A stretch of DNA of 64,000 nucleotides, taken from Mixophyes australis (taxonomy: Eukaryota; Chordata; Amphibia; Anura; Limnodynastidae). Positions 59,401 to 64,000 of the stretch are shown in pieces. The stretch's first letter is position 1. Every line of letters starts with the position of its first letter. Both the position numbers and the translations under genes were made by a program. The stretch lies in assembly GCA_036250195.1 (NCBI GenBank), contig JAVHZZ010000006.1, positions 72,344,869 through 72,408,868 of the forward strand, given 5' to 3'. The notes beneath the pieces are model-generated. The model made no database searches and had not been told where the DNA came from. It worked only from the letters and a program-made list of their open reading frames with translations.

Positions 59401-62379
59401 TTTAGTTGCAGCTTTATTGATGTAACAAGAATGTGTATTTTTAATGCTTTGTTTAAACGAGCTTGAGCTAAATTAGAATATAATACAGTTTAGTCTAAAG
59501 GTGGGGCTACATTTTATTACTGCTTATAGAGGAGCTTCCACTCCAATGACGGGCAACAGACGGCCCTCTGAGCCATCACCTTCGGCCCCCAGCCCCTTCC
59601 TACTCTATTGTCAGATTTCTTTATTATAGCTTGTAACACTTGTGTTATTACAGATAAGTGTGTGTGATTCTTTGATTTCAGGTATTATTTTATGACCCCA
59701 CCTGCAGCTACCCTCAAACTTGTAAAAACAGAGGCGCTGAGTGTCCCTGCTGGTAAGTCTACTGTCACTCACCAAGCCGCTAGATGAATTACTCTTACAT
59801 TGAAAGCCCCCACTGGTGTGATATCCATTTCTGCTTGAGTGTCTCTGTGATCACAAAGGTGACCATAAATATGCGGCAACATAGGACACCGCTGGGAAAC
59901 AAAGCAAGTGGGGAACAGCAGTGTGGTAAAGGAAGGTCTCTGATCTGCCATTAGGAAGGTTCTATCTGTCACAAAGGGGGGAAGGGGCTCTGTGCAAAGT
60001 AGGGATTTGATTAAGGGGACATCTGGAAATACATTCTGTGCATTGAGGGGGTCTTTGTGCATTGGTAGAGTTTCTGCGACAGGGCTATCTATGTGCATGA
60101 GGGTTTCTGTGACAGGGCTATCTATGTGTATGTGGGTTTCTGTGACAGGGCTATCTATGTGCATGTGGGTTTCTGTGACAGGGCTATCTATGTGCATGAG
60201 GGTTTCTGTGACAGGGCTATCTATGTGGGTTTCTGTGACAGGGCTATCTATGTGCATGTGGGTTTCTGTGACAGGGCTATCTATGTGCATGAGGGTTTCT
60301 GTGACAGGGCTATCTATGTGCATGTGGGTTTCTGTGACAGGGCTATCTATGTGCATGTGGGTTTCTGTGACAGGGCTATCTATGTGCATGTGGGTTTCTG
60401 TGACAGGGCTATCTATGTGCATGTGGGTTTCTGTGACAGGGCTATCTATGTGCATGTGGGTTTCTGTGACAGGGCTATCTATGTGCATGTGGGTTTCTGT
60501 GACAGGGCTATCTATGTGCATGTGGGTTTCTGTGACAGGGCTATCTATGTGCATGTGGGTTTCTGTGACAGGGCTATCTATGTGCATGTGGGTTTCTGTG
60601 ACAGGGCTATCTATGTGCATGTGGGTTTCTGTGACAGGGCTATCTATGTGCATGTGGGTTTCTGTGACAGGGCTATCTATGTGCATGTGGGGTTCTGTGA
60701 CAGGGCTATCTATGTGCATGTGGGTTTCTGTGACAGGGCTATCTATGTGTATGTGGGTTTCTGTGACAGGGCTATCTATGTGCATGTGGGTTTCTGTGAC
60801 AGGGCTATCTATGTGCATGTGAGTTTCTGTGACAGGGCTATCTATGTGCATGTGGGGTTCTGTGACAGGGCTATCTATGTGCATGTGGGTTTCTGTGACA
60901 GGGCTATCTATGTGCATGTGGGTTTCTGTGACAGGGCTATCTATGTGCATGTGGGTTTCTGTGACAGGGCTATCTATGTGCATGTGGGTTTCTGTGACAG
61001 GGCTATCTATGTGCAGATGGGTTTCTGTGACAGGGCTATCTATGTGCATGTGAGTTTCTGTGACAGGGCTATCTATGTGCATGTGGGTTTCTGTGACAGG
61101 GCTATCTATGTGCATGTGGGTTTCTGTGACAGGGCTATCTATGTGCATGTGGGTTTCTGTGACAGGGCTATCTATGTGCATGTGGGGTTCTGTGACAGGG
61201 CTATCTATGTGCATGTGGGTTTCTGTGACAGGGCTATCTATGTGCATGTGAGTTTCTGTGACAGGGCTATCTATGTGCATGTGGGTTTCTGTGACAGGGC
61301 TATCTATGTGCATGTGGGTTTCTGTGACAGGGCTATCTATGTGCATGTGGGTTTCTGTGACAGGGCTATCTATGTGCATGTGAGTTTCTGTGACAGGGCT
61401 ATCTATGTGCATGTGGGTTTCTGTGACAGGGCTATCTATGTGGGTTTCTGTGACAGGGCTATCTATGTGCATGTGGGTTTCTGTGACAGGGCTATCTATG
61501 TGCATGTGGGTTTCTGTGACAGGGCTATCTATGTGCATGTGGGTTTCTGTGACAGGGCTATCTATGTGCATGTGGGTTTCTGTGACAGGGCTATCTATGT
61601 GCATGTGGGTTTCTGTGACAGGGCTATCTATGTGCATGTGGGTTTCTGTGACAGGGCTATCTATGTGCATGTGGGGTTCTGTGACAGGGCTATCTATGTG
61701 CATGTGGGTTTCTGTGACAGGGCTATCTATGTGCATGTGAGTTTCTGTGACAGGGCTATCTATGTGCATGTGGGTTTCTGTGACAGGGCTATCTATGTGC
61801 ATGTGGGTTTCTGTGACAAGCGGCGGTCTCTGTACAGTAGTAATGTGGAGTTGGCTGTGCTGTTGCCCCGTGTTTAGAATAAATAGATCCTGGCTCAGGT
61901 TTTGCACTAGGGCCTTGCAGCTTACAGTTATCCTTGTAATGTCATATATATATAATAATACCAATACGGGATAACAATTCACTGTAGGGGCTTCGCTGGG
62001 GTTCTCATGGAAATGGTTCTCATTTTGTCTGATTTGTCACAGTTACAGCAGCATTTTTCCATGTGTATTAAGCTGTTTAAGCCAAACGGAGCGTTGGAAA
62101 GATGTTCTCTGGGAACTGTCATTCTTAGTTACATACATATATAACACATGTTGTTCTGTGTGCACGTCGCACTCTGGAATAGAGAATGTGACCTGCACAC
62201 TTGGTCATTCCCTCTTGTGCACACTTGGAGGGGTTCCAGGAAGCGCCGGACATCCAGTGTGTGCAGATAATCAGTGGGTACATGCTGAGAGAAACAGAAG
62301 GATTACAATTCTTTTGCTCATGTACCTGGCACAGCACTATCAGCACCAACAAGACACGGAGGAGGTAAGGCCGGGGCAT
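41984..62379 (-). CDS. GCGR: Glucagon receptor (class B1 GPCR), complete 13-exon gene
   Basis: The product is a class B1 hormone receptor of the plasma membrane; in vertebrates this family member binds glucagon and couples mainly to Gs/cAMP to raise liver glucose output. Thirteen exons join to 1464 bp (487 aa plus TAA) with perfect phase. Visible parts are a signal peptide (about 1-22), ectodomain cysteines at 39, 54, 63, 77, 96 and 111, and N-glycosylation sequons at N42, N55, N70 and N74. Seven helices span about 134-390, with C211 and C281 as the TM3-ECL2 disulfide pair. The TM6 motif [13 protein letters not shown] and the TM7 end [14 protein letters not shown] are typical. Human GCGR is 477 aa. 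[20 protein letters not shown] and [10 protein letters not shown] favour GCGR over GIPR, GLP1R or GLP2R. A glucagon-receptor-like paralogue (GRLR) remains possible. Identity comes from remembered family motifs, not a search. Confidence 0.85.
42727..43043. mobile_element. Long palindromic MITE, about 317 bp
   Basis: The arms GGGCCTGATTCATTAAGGAT and ATCCTTAATGAATCCGGCGC are inverted, and most of the interior is also mirrored (TAACATGATTTTGTCC-type arms and GTGCTACATGAAAAAAAC). A related, more decayed copy lies at 13978-14270. No coding capacity. Confidence 0.8.
43793..43957. mobile_element. hAT-type MITE, 165 bp
   Basis: Starts CAGGGGCTGGCTGGGATGG and ends GCCAGCCCTCCCCTG. Flanks TTGATAGT and TCGATGGT agree at 6 of 8 positions, consistent with an eroded hAT target duplication. 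A sister copy is at 62869-63015. Confidence 0.65.
44140..44450 (+). mobile_element. LINE/SINE 3' tail fragment
   Basis: TTTAGATTGTAAGCACTAGT then GAGCAAGACCCTCTTCTC, ending GTGGCGATCTACAAATAAAG and (TAA)n, is the typical 3' tail of L2/CR1-type elements and SINEs that borrow it. There is no coding part. Confidence 0.55.
44867..44990 (-). mobile_element. SINE/LINE tail fragment
   Basis: ATTATTATCATCATTTGTTT then ATATAGCGCCACTATATTAC and GTCCCTGTCCCATTGGAGCT is the reverse complement of the tail seen in the SINEs near 8196 and 53663. Confidence 0.65.
45696..45858. mobile_element. Palindromic MITE (TTTACTAAACTG family)
   Basis: GGGGTATATTTACTAAACTG at the left and TTTAGTAAATATACCCC at the right, with inverted arms around GCAACCAATCAGATTCTTGC. 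Part of the right arm is lost (AACATTCTCCACAATTTAG). Confidence 0.85.
47033..47074 (-). CDS. GCGR: GCGR coding exon 12: TM7 end
   Basis: 42 bp, phase 0 at both ends, residues 380-393: [14 protein letters not shown]. This 14-codon micro-exon is the size expected in the family and holds the end of TM7. The acceptor is CCTCCACAG and the donor GTAAGT, separated from exon 11 by a 95-bp intron. Confidence 0.93.
47170..47308 (-). CDS. GCGR: GCGR coding exon 11: TM6, ECL3, TM7 start
   Basis: 139 bp, phase 2 in and phase 0 out, residues 333-379. [20 protein letters not shown] contains the PxxG kink of TM6. [20 protein letters not shown] is ECL3 and the start of TM7. Human GCGR has LAKSTL where this protein has LARSTL; R at this site also occurs in GIPR. 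The acceptor is CTCCTCAG and the donor GTAACC. Confidence 0.94.
47437..47525 (-). CDS. GCGR: GCGR coding exon 10: TM5 end and ICL3
   Basis: 89 bp, phase 0 in and phase 2 out, residues 304-332 plus two bases of R333. It encodes [20 protein letters not shown] and then QMRYTDYKL, the basic third intracellular loop used in G-protein coupling. The acceptor is AACTTTTAG and the donor GTGAGA. Confidence 0.92.
47843..47912 (-). CDS. GCGR: GCGR coding exon 9: ECL2 cysteine and TM5 start
   Basis: 70 bp, phase 2 in and phase 0 out, residues 280-303. It reads [20 protein letters not shown] then LAIL, carrying C281 (partner of C211) and the WWI/PVF motifs. Human has F where this protein has S in ILRSPVF, a single-base codon difference (TCT against TTT). 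The acceptor is CTCTCAG and the donor GTAATA. Confidence 0.92.
48072..48745. repeat. 41/42-bp minisatellite, about 16 units, in GCGR intron 8
   Basis: The unit contains GTGTGGTCATCAGACAGCAC then TAACTGCACTCTTAACCC, and ends in CCAT or CACAT, which makes alternate 41- and 42-bp periods. Units are about 95% alike. Apparent 60-76 aa frames here are by-products of the repeat. No inverted ends or target duplication were found at the edges. Confidence 0.95.
49840..50775. mobile_element. Possible composite DNA transposon
   Basis: The left edge GGCCTGATTCATATT and right edge ATGAATCAGGCTC are inverted. The inside holds a block near 50228-50290 (TTGCAAACACATGTTC and TCAGCACTTACACCAG) that is similar to 16795-16860. 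The right part holds a GC-rich insert ending CTGGATCCGCCACTG, like the end of the hAT MITE at 55091. No coding sequence was seen, and boundaries are approximate. Confidence 0.45.
52333..52735 (-). mobile_element. L2/CR1-type LINE 3' fragment with nested MITE
   Basis: ATTATCATCCTTTATTTATA then GGCGCCACATGATTTCCGCA and later AAGAGCTTACATACTAAAGG match the 3' region of the LINE at 63106-63400. No reverse-transcriptase coding remains. A palindromic MITE (52456-52631) interrupts it. Confidence 0.7.
52456..52631. mobile_element. Palindromic MITE inside a LINE fragment
   Basis: Nearly perfect inverted arms: GGGCTAGACTTACTAATCTG with GCGGGTTTGAAAAAGTGG, and the mirror image ending CTTAGTAAATCTAGCCCC. 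The core is GCAACCAATCAGATGCTAGC. CCAAG on both sides may be the target duplication. Same family as copies near 6922, 12920, 32361, 36229 and 45696. Confidence 0.85.
52974..53034 (-). CDS. GCGR: GCGR coding exon 8: TM4 end and ECL2
   Basis: 61 bp, the length I expect for this exon in glucagon-family receptors, phase 1 in and phase 2 out. It encodes residues 260-279, [20 protein letters not shown], matching the human GAPMLFVVPW segment. The acceptor is TTACAG. I chose the GTAAGT donor over an in-exon GTAGTG because only the former restores phase with the next exon. Confidence 0.9.
53586..54072. mobile_element. Palindromic hAT-like MITE split by a SINE insertion
   Basis: The left arm reads CAGATGTGCTCAAATCCAGT, then CCTCAAGAGCTACCAACAGG. 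The right arm, in reverse complement, reads GATGCCCAAACTCAGCCCCC, then AGGAGCTACCAACAG. The arms are inverted copies about 70 bp long. A tRNA-headed SINE (53663-53990) sits between them, so it inserted later. Similar palindromes occur in other vertebrates (recalled, not searched). Confidence 0.65.
53663..53990 (+). mobile_element. tRNA-derived SINE, full-length copy
   Basis: The head has a Pol III A box (TGGCTCAGTGG) and B box (GAGTTCGATTCC). The body contains GTGTGGAGTTTGTATGTTCT and a GTGGGTTTCCTCC motif, as in V-SINE-like vertebrate SINEs. The tail is LINE-related (TGTAAGCTCCAATGGGGCAG then GGCGCTATATAAATAA) and ends in GATGATGAT. It is the best preserved of four related copies in the window. 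A functional tRNA is excluded because the rest of the cloverleaf is absent. Confidence 0.8.
54808..55091. mobile_element. hAT-type MITE, 284 bp, 8-bp TSD
   Basis: Ends are CAGTGGCGGATCCAG and CTGGATCCGCCCCTG (inverted). Flanks TCTGCTTG at 54800-54807 and 55092-55099 are a perfect 8-bp target duplication, diagnostic of hAT. The interior forms a large GC-rich inverted repeat around ACACTGTGCAGGTCCG and CGGACCTGCACATACTGTG. It has no coding capacity. Confidence 0.9.
55670..55823 (-). CDS. GCGR: GCGR coding exon 7: TM3 and start of TM4
   Basis: 154 bp, phase 0 in and phase 1 out, residues 209-259 plus one base. [13 protein letters not shown] begins TM3 with the disulfide cysteine C211. [17 protein letters not shown] is the class B TM3 signature. 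[14 protein letters not shown] leads into TM4. The acceptor is TTCTCCCAG and the donor GTGAGT. Confidence 0.93.
55824..57249 (-). other. GCGR intron 6 with two AT microsatellites
   Basis: 1426-bp intron. It contains a (TA)n run at 56045-56071 passing into (CA)n to about 56081, and a second (TA)n run at 56373-56413. No gene was recognised. Confidence 0.7.
57250..57403 (-). CDS. GCGR: GCGR coding exon 6: TM2 and ECL1
   Basis: 154 bp, phase 2 in and phase 0 out, residues 157-208. [15 protein letters not shown] is the conserved ICL1/TM2 start, and [13 protein letters not shown] is the GCGR-type TM2 end. The first extracellular loop ([15 protein letters not shown]) is about three residues shorter than human and lacks the human STWLSDG segment. 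The acceptor is TCTTTCAG and the donor GTGAGA. Confidence 0.92.
57569..57675 (-). CDS. GCGR: GCGR coding exon 5: stalk and TM1
   Basis: 107 bp, phase 0 in and phase 2 out, residues 122-156 plus two bases of S157. The stalk [11 protein letters not shown] leads into helix 1, [20 protein letters not shown] (residues 134-153), nearly the same as human GCGR. The acceptor is TTATTTGCAG and the donor GTATGT. Confidence 0.92.
57676..58519 (-). other. GCGR intron 4
   Basis: 844-bp intron bounded by a GTAGAA donor and a TTTGCAG acceptor. No repeat or gene was recognised inside. Confidence 0.7.
58520..58623 (-). CDS. GCGR: GCGR coding exon 4: ectodomain end
   Basis: 104 bp, phase 1 in and phase 0 out, residues 87-121. 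It reads [16 protein letters not shown] and then a short loop to C111. The acceptor is CTCTTAG; the donor is GTAGAA, which is non-optimal at +4/+5. The loop between C96 and C111 holds 14 residues, against 20 in human GCGR as I recall it, and the usual WRD before the last cysteine is absent. The 74-bp intron upstream is the shortest in the gene. Confidence 0.85.
58698..58805 (-). CDS. GCGR: GCGR coding exon 3: ectodomain core
   Basis: 108 bp, phase 1 in and out, residues 51-86 plus one base. It reads [16 protein letters not shown] followed by [17 protein letters not shown]. It supplies C54, C63 and C77, the invariant W64 and D59, and three N-glycosylation sequons (N55, N70, N74). The acceptor is TCCGCAG and the donor GTAAGA. 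The GLVC spacing after EPPPA is also found in GIPR-like receptors. Confidence 0.9.
59165..59261 (-). CDS. GCGR: GCGR coding exon 2: ectodomain N-terminal helix
   Basis: 97 bp, phase 0 in and phase 1 out, encoding residues 19-50 and the first base of codon 51. The acceptor is CCCCCCACAG and the donor GTGAAT. Residues 23-39 ([17 protein letters not shown]) form the ligand-contacting helix of the class B ectodomain and carry its first disulfide cysteine, C39. N42-M-S is a glycosylation sequon. PASAQ gives a likely signal cleavage just before Q23. Confidence 0.88.
59262..60068 (-). other. GCGR intron 1, 3' part
   Basis: Intron sequence between exon 2 and the VNTR. No gene or clear transposon was recognised. 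At 60040-60068 there are imperfect precursors of the 33-bp unit (GGGGGTCTTTGTGCATTGG and GAGTTTCTGCGACAGGGC), which look like the non-amplified seed of the array. Confidence 0.5.
60069..61818 (-). repeat. 33-bp minisatellite (VNTR), about 53 units, in GCGR intron 1
   Basis: A 33-bp unit (plus strand GTGACAGGGCTATCTATGTG then CATGTGGGTTTCT) repeats about 53 times with very few changes. Two units, near 60220 and 61435, are 24 bp, having lost 9 bp. Common variants are TGAGTTTCT, TGGGGTTCT and GAGGGTTTCT. The unit length is a multiple of 3 and stop-free in several frames, so long open frames appear on both strands; on the minus strand it would read as an 11-residue repeat ([11 protein letters not shown]). 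It lies between coding exons 1 and 2, so it is transcribed as intron. No flanking inverted ends were seen. Confidence 0.95.
61819..62325 (-). other. GCGR intron 1, 5' part
   Basis: Intron sequence between exon 1 and the VNTR. A short degenerate repeat edge is followed by unique AT-rich sequence. No other feature was recognised. Confidence 0.5.
62326..62379 (-). CDS. GCGR: GCGR coding exon 1: start and signal peptide
   Basis: It encodes residues 1-18, [18 protein letters not shown], a basic head followed by a hydrophobic core, as in human GCGR. The ATG at 62379 has G at -3. The exon ends CAG before a GTACAT donor, which is weaker than the other donors of this gene. It ends in phase 0, as the next exon needs. 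An ATAAAA-like string lies about 30 bp upstream of the ATG, but I cannot tell whether it is a promoter. Any upstream non-coding exon is not identified. Confidence 0.75.
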
Positions 62380-62868
62380 CACTGGGCACTGACAACCTCA
62401 TCTGGAGGATTTTATGCTCTCTTGCGATGGAGCTTTCAGACGTTTTCAAGACGGGAACCGGTGCTGAGGAAAAGGAAGACAACTCCACAGTCAGGTCATA
62501 CAATATGACATATCCCCCACAATCACACAGATTCCACAGGTTTATTTATTTTATTTTGTTGTTGTCCACAAATATGTTATGACTGTTTTCCGTACAGGGA
62601 ATCTCACTTCTTCTTTTTCTTTTTTTTTCTTTTTTTTATTAACAAAATGTTTTTATAACATTTGCATTTCATGTTACCACAGTAGAATTAAATGTGAGCC
62701 ATAGACACCAGAAAGACAATTCCTCAATGCACCAATTAGCATAGAAACAAATAGAAAGTAAAGCAGCTTGAAAATAGTGCAAAACAATGTACATAACATC
62801 AATAGTTACAAATCCATATGAATTGAGGATCTTGCTTTCAATAGCTGCGATCTGCTGGGCACTCTGGC
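62380..62868 (-). other. Region upstream of the GCGR start codon
   Basis: Presumed 5' UTR and/or upstream intron or promoter. A poly-T/C tract lies at about 62608-62640. No non-coding first exon could be assigned from sequence alone. Confidence 0.35.
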
Positions 62869-63015
62869 CAGGGGCAGGCTGGGCTGGGGGTCAGGGAGTC
62901 CCATAGTGGGCTACCTTGAGCTGGGTCATTGGGCATTTTTTTCCTTTAAAATGTTCCTAAACGGCTGCTGAGTTGAGTCTTGCCCCCGGGCTAAACTTTT
63001 GCCAGCCCTCAACTG
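62869..63015. mobile_element. hAT-like MITE, sister of 43793 copy
   Basis: CAGGGGCAGGCTGGGCTGGG, then TTCCTTTAAAATGTTCCTAA and ACTTTTGCCAGCCCTC parallel the copy at 43793-43957 in order and spacing. The target duplication is unclear. Confidence 0.65.
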
Positions 63016-63105
63016 ATTGTGGTAATTTTCAGTCTGTAATGAAACCCAGCTCCCTCCTCAGCAACATCATGCCCGTCTTCACCTGACCAAGGCTGGAATC
63101 GTCTT

Positions 63106-64000
63106 TTCAATTATTATTATTATCCTTTATTTGTTAGGTGCCACAAGAGTTCCGCAGCGCCGTACAATGCACAAACAGTAGACAGTACAGGGTATTACAT
63201 TACTGAACAGTAAACAAAAAATACTGACACTTCAGGAGCTCCAAGCAGGCTAATGCGGTAGAGATGGAGCAGAAGAGCTGGTAAGGACACAAGAGGGAGG
63301 AGGGCCCTGCTCAATGAGCTTACATCCTAAGGGAGGGTGAACAAAACACAGGTACAGAGAGAGTGAGTTGGCGTATAAAGGAGAGGAGGCGGGGTTAGAT
63401 GGAAGGTGGGTAGGCTTTGAGGAACAGGTGGATTTTTAGTGCCCGTTTGAAGGAGCTAAGAGTGGGAGAGAGACGGATGGAGCGAGGCAGGTCATTCCAG
63501 TGAAGGGGGGCAGCGCGAAAGAAGTCTTGGATTCTGGAGTGGGAAGAGGTAATCAGAGTGGAGGAGAGGCGACGGTCATTGGCCGAGCGCAGAGAGCGGG
63601 CAGGAGTGTGAATGGAGTGGAGGTCAGTGATATAGGGGGCAGTGGACTGGGAGAGCGCCTTGTACGTTGTGGTCAGGAGTTTGAAAAGGATTCTGTAGGG
63701 TATGGGTAGCCAGTGTAGGGCAAGGCAGAGAGGGGATGCGGAGGAGGAGCGGCGAGATAGGAAGATGAGTCTAGCAGCCGTGTTAAGAATAGAGCGGAGG
63801 GGGGCGAGATGGGAGAGGGGGAGGCCGGAGAGGAGGAGGTTGCAGTAGTCCAGGCGGGAGATAATGAGTGCATGGATGATTTTCAATGTACAATGTATTA
63901 CCGTACATAGGTCGTAGAGGCAGGGAACTGCATTAAAGGGCAGAGTAGGTCCAGTCTCTGAGATCTGGGTCACCCAAGTATTACATGTATACCAAACATG
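63106..64000 (-). mobile_element. L2/CR1-type LINE, 3' part, runs off the window
   Basis: The 3' tail ATTATTATTATTATCCTTTA then GTGCCACAAGAGTTCCGCAG lies at 63106-63160. Upstream is an intact 192-codon minus-strand frame (63973-63395). It contains LIISRLDYCNLLLSGLP, LNTAARLIF, LALHWLPIPYRILFKLL and AAPLHWNDLPRSIR, the conserved C-terminal region of L2/CR1-type ORF2. This part has no stop, so the copy is younger than those at 17-20 kb. The reverse transcriptase core lies beyond the window end. Confidence 0.88.

Noticed and set aside
59769..61982. Very long open frames on both strands (737 codons minus, 594 plus)
   Set aside because: Produced by a 33-bp repeat whose length is divisible by 3 and which lacks stops; the region is GCGR intron 1 and the flanks show no coding signal.
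41984..62379. Identity as GIPR, GLP1R or GLP2R
   Set aside because: Some residues (EPPx[14 protein letters not shown]) resemble GIPR, but TM1, TM2 end, TM3, ECL2 and tail fit GCGR better; the GCGR-like paralogue is kept open.

Overview
The window is vertebrate nuclear DNA, most likely from a large-genome frog (anuran). It is AT-rich and intron-rich. It is crowded with non-autonomous DNA transposons of hAT type (8-bp target duplications), TTAA-flanked T2/Kolobok-like type and palindromic MITE type. It also holds tRNA-headed SINEs, L2/CR1-clade LINE fragments, and many mini- and microsatellites. Nothing looks bacterial or viral, and there is no CRISPR array. I recognise no structural RNA gene; the only Pol III-like boxes are in SINEs.

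The one host gene I can support is on the minus strand, 62379 down to 41984: a complete glucagon-receptor-family class B GPCR, best matched to GCGR. I reconstructed 13 coding exons from splice sites and reading phase (54, 97, 108, 104, 107, 154, 154, 61, 70, 89, 139, 42 and 285 bp). They sum to 1464 bp, that is 487 codons plus a stop, with every phase matching and no internal stop. The product has a signal peptide, a six-cysteine hormone-binding ectodomain, seven membrane helices and a Ser/Thr-rich tail. Its introns carry a ~1.75 kb 33-bp VNTR (intron 1), a 41/42-bp minisatellite (intron 8), and several transposons, some nested.

Layout. 1-3985: a decayed hAT-type element on the minus strand, with 100-bp and ~297-bp tandem repeats and a broken transposase C-terminus. 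3986-17280: intergenic, with SINEs, small hAT MITEs with clear target duplications, palindromic MITEs, and a pair of inverted T/C-rich minisatellite blocks. 17280-19800: two LINE fragments. 20470-23681: two hAT elements, one carrying a minisatellite. 24895-28070: SINEs and inverted-repeat elements. 28359-31544: a 3.2 kb hAT element carrying a 38-bp minisatellite. 31553-39312: mostly unassigned, with two palindromic MITEs and a candidate minus-strand polyadenylation site near 36480. 39317-41218: a T2/Kolobok-like element carrying a 42-bp minisatellite. 41984-62379: the receptor gene. 63106-64000: the 3' part of an L2/CR1-type LINE running off the window.

The long open frames over the tandem arrays (59.8-62.0, 39.6-40.8 and 28.5-29.8 kb) are not genes. 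The first two have repeat units divisible by 3 and stay open on both strands; the third is low-complexity repeat. I found no convincing new functional system. The most unusual pattern is that three of the largest minisatellites each lie inside a separate non-autonomous DNA transposon with visible inverted ends, while two others lie in introns of the receptor gene.
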